Positions 46,441 to 55,923 of a stretch of 64,000 nucleotides of DNA are shown in pieces (the first letter of the stretch is position 1; each line of letters starts with the position of its first letter). A program made the translations under genes and the position numbers. The notes beneath the pieces were generated by a model. The model ran no database searches and had not been told where the DNA came from. It was given only the letters and a program-made list of their open reading frames with translations. This DNA comes from Dipteris shenzhenensis (taxonomy: Eukaryota > Polypodiophyta > Polypodiopsida > Gleicheniales). The DNA lies in assembly GCA_047967505.1 (NCBI GenBank), contig CM106538.1. The stretch is one strand, 5' to 3'.

Positions 46441-47018
46441 CCTAATTTAGCCTAAATCATGGATATTTTGCAGCGCTGGATTAATATTGGTGTCTTGGCT
46501 GCTGACATTAGGGTAAGACTTGTCTAATTGTTTTGTGCATTTAAATAGTAAGGAGAGCTAGAAACCATTGACTTTTGTGAATCATTTGTGTTGGAATGTG
46601 TACTTAAGGCTTGTGATTACGGTTTAAATGGAATCAAAACTAGGATTAAATGTTTTGAATGTGTTAGTAGTGGTGGACGTAGAGATTGTTCATTCCTTAT
46701 GCTTTTCAAGAATCGATCTGTATGAATTAAGGGAATGTAAGCTACCACTTAGTACCTAGAATATAACCTTTAGTATACAAAATTATTATTCATAGTAGAA
46801 ATTGTACTACTCAATTTTTAGCATGCACTGTGTGATTGGCCTTGTTTTATTGCATGGATGATGGCAGGGTTAACAATGCAGAAACATTATGCTTAGGACT
46901 CGTCGCTATCATGGTCTTTATTGTGGTGATGCCCCTCTTCACAGCAACAGCTGGAGTTTTGTTGCAGATGTCCCCAGCATGCATATCTGCATCAGTACTT
47001 CACAAATGCCTTAGACAG
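26116..47018 (+). CDS. MTP5: Metal tolerance protein, MTP5-type zinc transporter
   Basis: Cation diffusion facilitator. In Arabidopsis, MTP5 works with MTP12 to move zinc into the Golgi. Exons: 26116-26599, 27156-27261, 28865-28904, 29125-29201, 29527-29615, 34409-34478, 46474-46512, 46868-47018; every junction is GT-AG and keeps frame. The first ATG is 26116. The N-terminus (about 130 residues) is Pro/Ser-rich with a PSPSPSPSP run. Then come KLLVLIILNVTYSSVELVLG (TM1), VSDSFHLTFGCGLLSFSLIA (TM2, with FG where many relatives have FD, as in the MTP5 group), KRLEVLAAFTNA, VEALHAF-QDESEHKHYLIVSAV, YRKAEDMNYHSIFLHVLADS (TM5 HxxxD intact), and VVMPLFTATAGVLLQM (TM6). The cytosolic C-terminal domain beyond KCLRQ is not found before 64000. 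Introns of 4.8 and 12 kb are full of transposons, yet the visible exons are intact, so the gene is likely functional with a last intron of more than 17 kb. Confidence 0.93.
30141..30665 (+). mobile_element. Possible LTR with primer-binding site in MTP5 intron 5
   Basis: TATGGTATTAGAGCC (30651-30665) resembles the initiator-Met tRNA primer-binding site TGGTATCAGAGC, and it directly follows a segment running from TGTTGGGGCCC (about 30141) to CTAAGCTCCA. That would be an LTR of about 500 bp. No second LTR or target duplication was found. Confidence 0.4.
31830..32300 (-). mobile_element. Ty1/copia 3' end fragment in MTP5 intron 5
   Basis: On the minus strand a G-run polypurine tract (GAGGGGGG, about 32118-32125) is followed at once by TGTTGAGAAACC, the classic copia polypurine tract plus LTR start. 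Upstream (32126-32300) is a short degenerate internal piece. The far LTR end is not resolved. Confidence 0.5.
32301..34408. other. Rest of MTP5-type intron 5
   Basis: No gene supported. The phrases GGTTGGTC-CCTCCCCATCTGTT (33111 and 33160) are a short direct duplication. Frames at 32796-33331 and 33608-34190 show no family features; some may be decayed retroelement parts. Confidence 0.35.
34700..35120 (-). mobile_element. Ty1/copia 3' end fragment in MTP5 intron 6
   Basis: The minus strand reads CATCTTCAGCTTGGGGGGGG then TGTTGGAAACC (about 34967), again polypurine tract plus LTR start, in a different copy from the one at 32.1 kb. The LTR and internal parts are short and degenerate. Confidence 0.5.
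35421..35454. repeat. (GA)n microsatellite
   Basis: About 34 bp of uninterrupted GA, preceded by ACAC/ATAC-rich sequence at 35300-35335. Confidence 0.95.
35650..36456. repeat. Pair of direct repeats, about 240 bp
   Basis: 35650-35892 and 36216-36456 match closely (for example CTCAAGTATGTGTGGGTGTG, CTACACCCACTGTTGGGCGC, TGCATGATGGAGTTTATGG). The final 65 bp occur a third time at 35343-35408. They lie just outside the 3' break of the LINE at 36468. Confidence 0.8.
36809..37427 (+). mobile_element. 619-bp LTR-like insertion with TATA box
   Basis: Flanked by the 5-bp duplication GAGCT (36804-36808, 37428-37432) and precisely interrupting the LINE reverse transcriptase codons. It begins GTTGGAAAGTAG, has GA and poly-G tracts, several GGTCGG/CCGACT motifs at 37100-37190 and GGCCTATATAAGGCCC at 37205-37220. 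It codes for nothing convincing. Most likely a solo LTR or a small non-autonomous LTR element; the usual TG/CA ends are not perfect. Confidence 0.65.
37865..39462 (-). repeat. 3' LTR of gypsy-A
   Basis: Left copy on the plus strand. Matches 42480-44101 along its whole length with small indels. The right copy has one extra 19-bp repeat (GGGAGTCCAGGAATCCAAAC) at about 43640-43676. Confidence 0.93.
39751..41325 (-). CDS. Gypsy-A reverse transcriptase-RNase H-chromodomain polyprotein, integrase missing
   Basis: A single open frame of 524 codons. RT: LLVQKKDGSWRMCIDYRALN, then FSRIDLKSGYHQIRI and VMPFGLTN. The catalytic box reads FFADIIVFS where active elements have F/Y-x-D-D, so the second Asp is lost. 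RNase H: FAVTCDACGNSIGGTLMQ, the catalytic Glu region in YEKEMLAVIHAL, and TDHQSLGYFLT. The frame then passes straight to EGDWVLLRFQK, YYGPFQVSEKI and VAYRLKLPPHWKIHNAFHVS, the integrase C-terminal end, and a chromodomain-like LVKFQNYPSLDAKWMEEGEL. The integrase core (D,D35E) is absent. The frame stays open despite the deletion, so the loss may be recent. Confidence 0.9.
   Translation of the reverse strand: MLLVQKKDGSWRMCIDYRALNKVTIKNHFPIPRIDDILDWLQGSSMFSRIDLKSGYHQIRIRPKDVYNTAFRTSFGLYEFLVMPFGLTNVPATFNRMMDRIFRAHRKFVGTFFADIIVFSKNEQEHRKHLTIVFQELTRHKLLINTKKSEFFMHEIHFLGPIVSKDGVKMDLAKVEAIRSWPILKNLHEVRSFLGLCSYYRRFIEYFAEIASPLHALQKKAALFRWGPKENAAFEELKQKLYSEPVIILPELAKPFAVTCDACGNSIGGTLMQDGRVVAYESRVLKDAELYLQIYEKEMLAVIHALTTWKHYLLGADFYVQTDHQSLGYFLTQLVFTEGDWVLLRFQKARLKNKKGKERLYTKLNMHYYGPFQVSEKINEVAYRLKLPPHWKIHNAFHVSLLKQYHGDIPEDLPDEVQPEVEEQDELLAPKQILAHRDRKLKGKVIRRYLVKFQNYPSLDAKWMEEGELADSPGILQLYLDAFQLEPTAVQAPTSSSAERASGELPGVREGGSTSTPSVQTGSL
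41353..42138 (-). pseudogene. Displaced gypsy integrase C-terminal piece plus unknown tail
   Basis: 42138-41764 encodes CNGLVEKTNG, HWDRHLAEVLWAYRTTHK and GFTPFQLVYGIEAILPIELE, the end of an integrase core. 41742-41353 continues in another frame with LEALDECRLQTLQNLE, the usual next segment, then an unrelated Gln/Pro-rich stretch. Normal order would put this after RNase H; here it precedes reverse transcriptase. Confidence 0.75.
42113..42367 (-). pseudogene. Gypsy-A gag N-terminal fragment
   Basis: An 84-codon frame just inside the 5' LTR, starting MVSTHEQESS and rich in Gln, Thr and Ala. Position and composition suit the start of gag; no capsid or zinc knuckle follows. Confidence 0.5.
42480..44101 (-). 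repeat. 5' LTR of gypsy-A
   Basis: Partner of 37865-39462. Followed on the minus strand by the primer-binding site. The frames seen inside both LTRs (for example 38308-38589 and 42924-43130) are matching chance frames of repeat copies, not genes. Confidence 0.93.
45640..45800. repeat. Repeat module also present at 61.64-61.79 kb
   Basis: AAAGTTTTTGTTTACCTCTT, GAACAACAAAAAATCTAAAT and TTGTATGATTGGACTTATTC occur here and at 61640-61790 with about 90% identity. The 61-kb copy interrupts an integrase. Confidence 0.8.
45785..46385 (-). pseudogene. Coiled-coil ORF fragment in MTP5 intron 6
   Basis: On the minus strand 46385-46232 encodes ELSNLRAQLQDDMKKRQGEM; after a frameshift 46231-45965 runs LEVQVATLKDENEKLKAGAL through ELKSENEQLKKEMAALQATM, a clear heptad-type coiled coil; one TAG later it continues MLAWKDVLKKGTTTPKKELI to about 45785. 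About 200 residues in all. It may be gag of an unidentified retroelement or a captured host fragment; I do not recognise the family. Confidence 0.5.
46399..46438. repeat. (GA)n microsatellite next to MTP5 exon 7
   Basis: About 40 bp of pure GA, 35 bp upstream of the exon 7 acceptor at 46474. Confidence 0.95.
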
Positions 47019-47640
47019 GTGAAGCATTATATTTAAATTTTACTTAGCTGCTTTGTAGCTCAAAGTTTGCGACAATGATATTTGTAGGTGCTCCTCATGC
47101 ATTTTCTTAGTAGTCCATTGAACATGAAGTCTTCCACCTAAAGTGGACAAGCGTGCTTAAGAAAAAGCTTAGGACTTTGTGTCCGAGGGACACACCACTT
47201 CATTGCAAGATAAGACTATAGGAGTATAACATATATTGTCTTGAACTCTCTATTGAGATACTTACACAAGAGTCCCTTGCCGAGATCTTGTCTTCTCTCA
47301 AAAAAAAGCTTGTAGTCTAATCCTAGTTGTATGCAACTATTGTTCTTCTTATGTGTTTCTTTGCATCTGGTGTTAGGCAGCGTGTATATGTCCTTCAAGA
47401 CTTCAATAGAAAGTCAACATTGCAAAACTGAGGCCATAATCTTCAACACCCGAGTCTCGCCCGGCATATGTCATGTGAAATTACTTTTCAACCTGGTGGT
47501 TGGACTGGCAGCTATGAATAGGGCTGTTGTTGTTTAGAATTCTCTCAATTTAACTATTTAATCTGTTTTTATTTGAAAGGGCTATCGTTCATTCTGATTT
47601 GTCTGTTATTGAAGTCGTAATATCTTTCGGTTTTGACCTT
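47019..47640. other. Start of the last visible MTP5-type intron
   Basis: A GTGAAG donor follows exon 8. No sequence resembling the transporter's C-terminal domain was found here or further right. Short frames at 47216-47537 show no family features. Confidence 0.5.
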
Positions 47641-49889
47641 TGTGTAATTTTCGGATTATCAAGCGTAAAATTAAAAATCGAAGTAAGAACATCTTACGGC
47701 TAAAGTTTCGCTTGGCTCCTGGTCGGCTAGAATTTGGCTCCAAGTGTGCCATAGTGGTTGGGGCTGGCAAGGGGTAGAATGGTTGAATTGTTAGAGATCA
47801 TTGCTGCACCTGTGAGCCTCATATGAGGAGGACAAAGGGGCAGTAAATCTAGGGATGGCGGGGATAGGATTACGACGATAGATAAGTGCTATAGGTTTCA
47901 GTCTAAGTGACTGCAGGAGCTGACAGCCTGCACACTGGAGAAGTTTTTGTGCAGATCCTGGTTGGGGCCTTTGATCTGAGGCCAACCAGTCGGACATCTG
48001 CTTGGCTTGTACAGACCTGGTGGCCAGGTCAAACTGACCCTTAGTTGGCAAATCTGTGGTCGGCCAAACTTCACAGACCAGGTCGGCCTGGTCCATGCCC
48101 TCTCCAGCCCTAAATAAGGGCCACTTTGTAAGGTCTTAGGGTAGTTCATTGATGCATTTTCTACAAGGCACCCAAGAGCAGCTGCACATTCTGCCGTTCA
48201 TTCTCAGTTTACTGGTGGCCATTTATGGCTGTTGTTTTTGCCCAAGGCTGATGGCTGGCCTGCTGGAGCTGGTGGTCACCGGTGACGTAGATTGAGGGCT
48301 TGTAGAGCCTTTTATGGGCCCCAAACCTCCCAACCGAACAGGGCGAACTGCTATTCGTGTTGACCTGTTACTGGGGATGACTAGGGTTGTTGTCATCTGA
48401 CTTGCTAGCTGATGTGGCATTTTTTCTGCTATTTGCTGATGTGCCTGGCTTCCGCGTGTCAGCTGACCTGCTGCTGTCTCTCTTCCCTGCTTTAACCTAA
48501 CTGCCACTTGGCCATACGGCTCTGTTCTGATGGTTGGAGCACTGTACTAAGCAGTCGTGATCATCTGGCAGCCTCAGTGGCTGCTACATGGACCTGCGTA
48601 GGCCCTTTGGTGCCCGAACATTGACATATTCGGGCTGAATGTCCTGCTCCTGTAGATCCATCTCCATAAGACCTAGATCCGCATGCACAAGATCCATGTT
48701 TTTACATCAAAGGTGCAGGATTCCAGAATCTTTCAAAACCCAGATGGCAGCTTATGCTTGGGTACTGATGAGAACATTAGCATAGCTTTTCCTACAAAGT
48801 TACTATTTGTAAGTTGTAACATTTGGGTACTTATTGCCATGCCATGCTTCGGAATCCAATGTGGCATGCCAGACTATCTACTGTGCTGTGCAGAAGTTTT
48901 GCTGAATGTGTGTACATAGATGTATTCAACTAGAGAACTTAATCATGAAGAACACCAGATATCTTTTGAACTACTGTACACATGCTTTATTTATGATGTA
49001 TAAATGTTGGCGAAGATGCCCTAACTACTGTTTGTACATGAGTGCCAAATGGTGCTCAAAATGGATACTAACTGAGTATCATGCGGCTGTTATATCACTG
49101 CCAAATTGTGCTGAAAAATTCACTATTTGATGTGGAACCTTTGTGCTGGAATTGATGACGATTGAATGATCCCTACCCCGAACTGTAGGGGAAATGGGAG
49201 CTGGAAACTACACAGCTGCAGTCTGGGAAAACTGGAGGAGAAATGGCCCAAACCTGACTGGATGAAATCCGGCCTAAGGCCCTTTATATAGCCTGGTCTG
49301 ACCCGACTGGGTCAGCCCAGGCCGACCTAGCTGGTCCAACCAGATCTGGTCACCCAGTTCCGTGGACCCTCTAGTTTGGTCCGCTTGCCCTTGGCTACTG
49401 GCCTACGAATGGCCTCTGTTCGTGTTACGCTCAAGTTGAGGCAACATGACCTCGGAAGGGTCAGTCGACATTTTCCTTTAAAGGATCAATGTTTGTATTA
49501 TATTTGTTTGGGCTTCTCGTAAATGATTAAAAAGGAATCAAGGTCAAGGTCCTTGGTGAGGGTGACATGGCACAAGACTAGGTGGATCTAAGGCTAAGGG
49601 GTCTAAATGCATTAAATGTGCCAAGGGGCAAATGATTTCAATGATATCCCAAGAGAGGGGCAAATGATGCATTGAGGAGATGCCCTCCCAAATGTAGACA
49701 TGTGGCATACTAGATCCATCTAGGGAATTGTGGGCTTTGGTATTCAGCATGTAGGTACTTCTCACGTAAAATTTTGGATGAGCTTGCTGAACCAGAGAAA
49801 TGGCTGGGCGGTTATTCATCGTGCCCTCACCTGTTATTTTGTATTCGTCAAATTCGTGGTCTTGGCTGGGCTTGTAGTTTTTGGGTGTG
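47641..49889. mobile_element. Nested LTR sequence of the plus-strand gypsy family
   Basis: Two GGTC-rich promoter modules lie here: plus orientation at 47940-48120 (ending TAAATAAGGGCC) and minus orientation at 49400-49275 (TATATAAAGGGCC on the minus strand). The stretch ends GGGTGTGACA at 49889, directly before a primer-binding site. 49380-49730 matches 1855-2180 inverted. The opposed modules suggest one LTR inserted in, or inverted within, another; I could not fix the boundaries. 48735-48800 also matches 61555-61620. Confidence 0.55.
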
Positions 49890-49892
49890 ACA

Positions 49893-49904
49893 ATTTGGTA
49901 TCAG
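49893..49904 (+). other. Primer-binding site, initiator-Met tRNA type
   Basis: TGGTATCAGAGC follows GTGTGACAATT. This is the standard plant LTR-retrotransposon primer-binding site and fixes the inner end of an LTR at about 49889. Confidence 0.85.
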
Positions 49905-50960
49905 AGCTATTAGGCTAGATCGTGGGTTCATTGTGAGGCCTTCCTGACAACACAGGATCCACTTAGTTTTTCAACAACACCGTCGCGTGGCTTTCGAGAT
50001 CCCAGGAGAAATTATAACATAACTTGACACAACGAAATACCCAACCGCTTGCGATCTATCTGGAAGAGAAAAAGAAAGCACAAAGAGCGGACCAAGTGAT
50101 CATCAAGGGCCGATTGAAGACAGAGGAGGGAGGAGGCTAGACCGGGTAGCTTAGACAAGCTCTTTTTCAGCAACTACGGAGGACGGGTGCTGCCGATGTT
50201 CCTTCACTAGAGTGGCTGCGATGAATGGGAGCAAGAGATCTCGTCCACAAGGACGTAAAGGCGAGCATAGTGTATGTACGACCGCCACAGTCTAGTGCGA
50301 GACGACGAACACCCCAAGGAACATGGGGATTTCTTGCGCCTCATTTCTGCATCACTAGGAAGGCATCCTGTATAGCTTTCGCCTATACACTCCTGTACAA
50401 CATCACCCGTCTTGAATTGATGGCTATGCGGGTTGGGCTGCTCGATTTGGAAGAGTAAGCGTGTTCAAACAAGTATTGCACTACGCGTCATTCAGATATT
50501 TTTGGCCATGACGACGTGAAGGCGATATTATTAGTGGGCTGATGGAATGTGAAGATGGCATTGCGAGTTGCTGCTCCGCTTCTAACTTTGTTGACGGAAT
50601 AAGAGTTGATCGTTGTAAAGAGTTCTGTACGATTGCAGTTAGCATACGACGCACCATCCATGAGACCAGTTTGGCGTGTGTTGATCACGTGGAGATACCC
50701 GGGGGCTTTTGATTTCCTTTTTCCCTTTGTTTTATTTTGTGGTTAAATTTCTAAAGTTTCAAGGTGTGTGAGCTGGATTGGGAGCGAGATTATGCTTTTG
50801 GATTTACGGATTTGGAAAGGATTTGAGGTTTTTGAGATTGCAGGAGTTTCCCTAGCATAGGGAAAAGCGGTTTTGGTTTGCAGTTGATATATGCCTAGTT
50901 AGCTGTAATTTTGGGAGTTGGACTTTCGATTGTAGATACAATTCAGGTGTGTTAAAAAAA

Positions 50961-50994
50961 CACACACACACACACACACACACTTTTTTTTTTT
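50961..50994. repeat. (CA)n tract with T-run
   Basis: About 23 bp CA and then 11 T. Read on the minus strand the A-run is the 3' tail of the adjacent LINE. Confidence 0.9.
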
Positions 50995-52912
50995 GTGAAA
51001 CCAGTAACTATAAAATTAACATGAAATCTATGTGATATTAGACTCCAAAAGAGAGCCTAATGGAAGAACTTAAAAACAGTCAGAAAACACTTCAAGGCTA
51101 GTAGCATCCAAGTCCCTCGCAGCATAACTATCATATAAAGATTGCTTGAGGGACATTCTGAAGAAAGCATATGCCTGAGGAAACTGTTGTCCCATCCTAA
51201 AATGCAATCTCTGTGTCCAAATAGTCCATAGTACCCAAAAACGAGCCTAGTGAAAGAAAAGGAGGAATGGTGACATCTGAGATGAGAAGCATCCAAACAT
51301 CCAGAAGAGTTTCCCAAATCTGATAGAGGGAAACCGAAGCCGCAGCAAATGAGAGACATGAGTGATCAATATCCGAGAGTGCGGGCAAGACCATAACAAA
51401 TGGGGAACTGTCTCACGGTGATGAGAGCAACGGGGGCAGGAAGAGGAAGCAATACGACATGCTGCCAATTTCACCCCAATGGAAAAAGCTCCCACTATAC
51501 ATCTCCAAAAGAAAAGCCTCTGTTTAATGGCAATTTAGCTTTCCAAATTTTCTTGAGTTGTGATTGCCACCAAGATAAAGGCCTATCCAAAGTCCAAAGA
51601 GTGTTGGCATGCTTATCAATCCATGGCGGTGGAAGAAGAAATCTGTAGACCATTAAGGAGGCCAAATTACGCATTGAAAGTGAACAGGGAGCAGGAGATA
51701 AGGAAGTCAGATTCCAGTCCAGTAATCTGTCCTGTGCAAACAGTGGAGGAATAGGAACAAATGGCTGCAACATTGTTGTAAGTATTCTCCAAATGGGCCT
51801 ATGATGCAGACCCAAGGGGAATGTCCTGCAAGCTTGTGGAAATGAAAACATATAACCATGTTGATCCACAATATCTCCGACAAATCTTATGCCCAATTTC
51901 ATAAGATTATATGCTTTAATAGGTGCATGTAAAGCAAGAGGCGATTCAAACACCTTGCTCCAATGGATGCTTTCCAAGCGAAGAGAATTACCATGATGGG
52001 AAGAAGCATCTGACCATTTAGCATAAGAGAGAATTCTCTTCCAATCATGAATAAAAGCAGTAGAAACAGGACAGCTAGGAATTTTCCCCTGAGATGTGGT
52101 CATGACTGCTTCCCAGTGATCTGTAATCCAATGCCCATATGCATGGGACGTCATGTTTCCACACATAGCTGCTAACATAATAGCCCATGGCTGTTTTTGC
52201 TGAAAAAAATCAGCAATCATGGTGCTCTTTCTTGCCAACATATGAAATTGAAGATTGAGAATATTCAGTTCCCCATGAGTCTTAGGAGAACAAACAGACT
52301 GCATGGGAAGTAGTCGCAAAGCCTTTTTGTGAGATTTGCTTTTCCAAAATATCTCCATAGCCTGGGACGTATAGGAAGCCAAATGCTTAAAAGACTAGGG
52401 AAGAAGAGGCAAATAAAATTGCACATATGTCATAATGATAGACTGTACTATCCGAAGTCGAACATGTAGAGGCCAAGTGGACAAGTGCCAGTATTCCAGC
52501 TTCTTGTTAATCTTTTGAAGCACCCATTTGAGCTGTTGTTGAGGGGTAATATTCCAGCCAATGGGATACCCTAAATGCCTCACAATAGTATGGGAAGAAA
52601 TAATGTGACTTGGCCAGAGAAGTGCATGCCAATCAGCTTCTTTCAATGCTAGAAGATTCGATTTCTGAAAGTTGATATGCAGTGCAGCAGCTATGCCAAA
52701 GTCATTCAGAGTATGCATCAAATGAGAGAGGTCACTTTGAGAATTCCTGGGCATGAAATATGAATCATTAGCATATGCCTGTGCAAGAAACGGCTGTGCC
52801 CTTGGAATTTGCAAGCCATGAAGCTGCCCTGTATCTGCAAGATGGTCCATATGCAACAATAACGGATGAGTAGCAATGGCATACAGTAGCGAACTAACAC
52901 ACGCACGCAAAA
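50984..52912 (-). mobile_element. 5'-truncated LINE inside gypsy-P
   Basis: The minus strand starts mid reverse transcriptase: FLAQAYANDSYFM has YAND where active LINEs have YADD, then INFQKSNLLAL, VRHLGYPIGWNI and LRIVQSIIMTY, typical of plant L1 elements. 52382-51495 continues the C-terminal region as a 295-codon open frame (TMIADFFQQKQPWAIMLAAM), and 51495-51197 holds the zinc-binding tail C-P-R-C...H...C. A run of 11 A ends the element at 50984. A different family from the LINE at 36-45 kb. Confidence 0.88.
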
Positions 52913-53691
52913 AAAAAAAAAAAAGTAGAAGAAGAAGCTTCTAGGGTGGAAGAAGAAGCTTCTAGGGTGGATCCCGTAGAGTCGGGAGTCCAACCGACCC
53001 CGCAGGTGGTGTTGCGCCCAGCAAGCCATACACTATGTGGTAGAATTGCATTGGAGGATGCCTTGCAATAAATTTTAGCGCAACAGTTACAAGCAAATGT
53101 AGGGCAATCCGAGCTCAGGAAAATGGTTCATAGTATGTCTACTAGACCATCTCGTGAAGAGAAAGGTAAATCTCCAATGGACCCTGAAACCAGTGTTCAT
53201 ACGGTCGAGCCTAGGAGGGCTAAGGTGCCTAATATTGCCAATTATAGGCCAGAAAAGTATTCTGGTCGGATGTCTGACCGTAGTTCCGATATCATAGAGA
53301 TTGAAGGATCGTTAAACGAAAGAGAGTTTAAGGTACAGAGAGATGATAGATGAATAGCCATCACGTCAACTAGTGCAATAGAATAGAGAAGTACATAGTA
53401 CTTGTACCTAGACCCTAGGACTAACTGTCCTTGGTGTCACATAGGACTAAGAGTCCTATGTGGCATAAAAGGCACAAAATAAACTAAGTGCCTATAACTA
53501 TGCCTACAAGGCACATACCAGGGCCCATGGGGCATCACTAGAACTGGGAGAAGATGGTCTACAAACCCCCCTCCATGGTATGGGCTGAAGTATTCTGGAA
53601 ACGTCTCAGAATACCTGGTATTTTCTGGTCATGGTAGCACATGTTCATCCAAAAGGATATAGCCACCTATGAATGTACAAGGTATGTCAGA

Positions 53692-54093
53692 TCATGTAAC
53701 AATGGGAACCAAGTGTAAAGCCTGTTGGAAGACTTCGAACTTGGGACGAGGAAGTGCCTTTGTAAACAGATCTGCTATGTTGTCCTCTGTGGGAAGATAG
53801 GACAACTGTATGTCTCCTGCTGACAACCGCTCTCGAACATAATGATAATGAACTTCAATGTGCTTGGTACGTGCATGAAACATTGGGTTACGTGCAATGG
53901 CCAAAGCACTCTGACTGTCAGTGTAGACCATGGTAAAGGATGTCTGGCGAATACCAAGATCTATAAGTAAGTGTCGAGCATGCATAGTAAGTGAACCCTG
54001 ATCACCATAGAAGAGGGCTAAATCTTGAGTGCCTCTGAGATATCTGAAAACTCTCTTCATTGCCTGCCAATGCTGTGAACTAGGCATGTGCAT
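53692..54093 (-). pseudogene. Copia-2 RNase H region
   Basis: Contains HWQAMKRVFRYLRGTQDLAL, FTMVYTDSQSALAIARNPMF, HTKHIEVHYHYVRERL and LSYLPTEDNIADLFTKALPR, the standard copia RNase H end. Part of the N-terminal side is deleted (GDQGSLTMHARHLL joins separated motifs), removing the first catalytic Asp region. The same deletion zone is longer in copia-1. Confidence 0.9.
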
Positions 54094-54204
54094 GAATCTG
54101 CTGAGCTGAGATACTGCATCTGCAAGTCAGGTCTGGTGTGACATAAGTAAATGAGGCATCCAACAGCCTGCTGGTAAAGAGTGATATCACATGGTGGGCT
54201 CCCA

Positions 54205-55878
54205 TCATGAGCTGAAAATTTGAAGCCAGGGTCCACCAGAGTAGAGATTGGCTTGTAATCTTCGAACTAGCTGTCCAATATACTTGGACTGTGACATCAT
54301 GATACCCCCCTCAACATGAGCAAACTGAATGCCCAAATAATAGTGGAGCTGTCCCATGTCTGACATTTCAAAAACCTGCTGCAAATTAGCCTTGAAAGCT
54401 GCAATATGCTGAGTATCTGGGCCCGTGATGAGCATATCATCCACATATAAAATCAGCACTAAAAAATCAGATCCACTCCCACAGACATAAAGAGTGGGTT
54501 TTGTAGGGCTATTCTGAAAACCAAGAGATAGTAAGTGTGCATGAATCTTTGCATACCATGCCTTGGGTGCCTGCTTTAAACCATAAAGGGCTTTTCGAAG
54601 CCGGCATACCTTGTTTTCAGAATTAACAACCTCAAAGCCAGGAGGTTGTGTGACATAGACTTCTTCCTGCAGATCCCCATGAAGAAAAGCAGTCTTGATG
54701 TCAAGTTTGTGCCAATGGTGATGGGCTGCAATGGCAATGACACATTTAATGGTAGTAATCCTTGATGTGGGAGCAAATGTTTCTTCAAAGTCAATGCCTT
54801 GTTGTTGGGCATACCCTTTTGCAACAAGATGGGCTTTTGTGTTGATCTATACTGCCATCAGATTTCCTTTTTAATTTGTAGACCCACCGCGTACCAATGG
54901 CATGCTTGCTGGGGGGGGATCTACTAATTCCCATGTGTCATTTTTGGCAATGGATTGTAACTCAGCTCTCATTGCATCCATCCACTCTTTGCTGTCAAAA
55001 GCATCTTTATGGCACAAAGGCTCTTCATTGCAAGCTGTAGCAAGGAGTGCAAACTCAAGAAAGTGACCATGCATCTGTTTATTCCCTGATCTTGTCCGGG
55101 CAGCAAAAGGCTGATCTTGTTTGCTGTTCCTCAACGTATCAAGAAGCCATCTGGGAACTTGCCTTTGCTGTCTATTGACAGCTCTTTCTTCAATCACTGC
55201 ATCATGAATAGTGGGATCATTTTGTGCTGGAAGAGAAACCTGCAAATCAGCATGGGGTACTGGCTGATCATTGCTTGTTGGAGGGCCTGTAGGAGGCTCA
55301 TGTTGCTGGTCAAAGTCTCCCTCTGAGGAAGGAAGAGGTAACCAAGAGTCAAAGGCATCAAACATGTCAACTTCTGGCTTAGCTTTGCAGTCCATAAGAG
55401 GAGAAGCCGAATGTTCAGCATAGATGACATCTCTACTGACAATAATCTTCCCAGTATTTGGTTGGTATAACCTATACCCTCTGCTTATACCCTTTGCTTT
55501 CCTGACTGTAACCAATAAATATGCATTGATTGCCTTGTCATCAAGCTTATGTATTAGCTGAGATGGTACATGAACATATGCAAGAGACCCAAAAACTCTC
55601 ATATGTGAAAGTGAAGGCTTCCTGCCTTTCCATGCTTCATAAGGTGTAACAGCCTTCAATGCCTTTGTAGGTGATCTATTCAGCACATAGTTGACACACA
55701 TTACTGCATCAAGCCTAAACTTATTGGGCAAGGACTTAGCGTTAAGCATGCATCTGGCCATCTCCATAGTGAACCTGTTTTTCCTTTCAAGAACAGGATT
55801 ATGCTGAGGAGTGTAAGGAGTAGTGCATGAGTGAACAATGCCCCGTGATGACAAAAGTGCATCAACCTCCTTTGACAT
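54205..55878 (-). pseudogene. Copia-2 integrase C-terminus and reverse transcriptase
   Basis: 55878-54871 carries the integrase end (GIVHSCTTPYTPQHNPVLER, LPNKFRLDAVMCVNYVLNRS, GRKPSLSHMRVFGSLAYVHV) and the RT start (SKEWMDAMRAELQSIAKNDT). After frame changes, 54827-54576 and 54459-54205 hold the rest, with catalytic LILYVDDMLITG intact and LHYYLGIQF. Three frames are needed to read it. Confidence 0.92.
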
Positions 55879-55923
55879 ATACTCTCCCCAACTATCTGTG
55901 TTGAGGGTGACAAGCTTGCATCC

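Noticed and set aside
47216-47537. Candidate MTP5 last exon just after exon 8
   Set aside because: Neither frame resembles the C-terminal domain of cation diffusion facilitators and no in-phase acceptor leads to one.
50225-50458. Plus-strand frame downstream of the gypsy-P primer-binding site
   Set aside because: It has no gag features and lies in the degenerate leader; too little support to call a gene.
55117-55442. Short plus and minus frames inside copia-2
   Set aside because: They overlap the integrase/RT frame on the minus strand in other phases.
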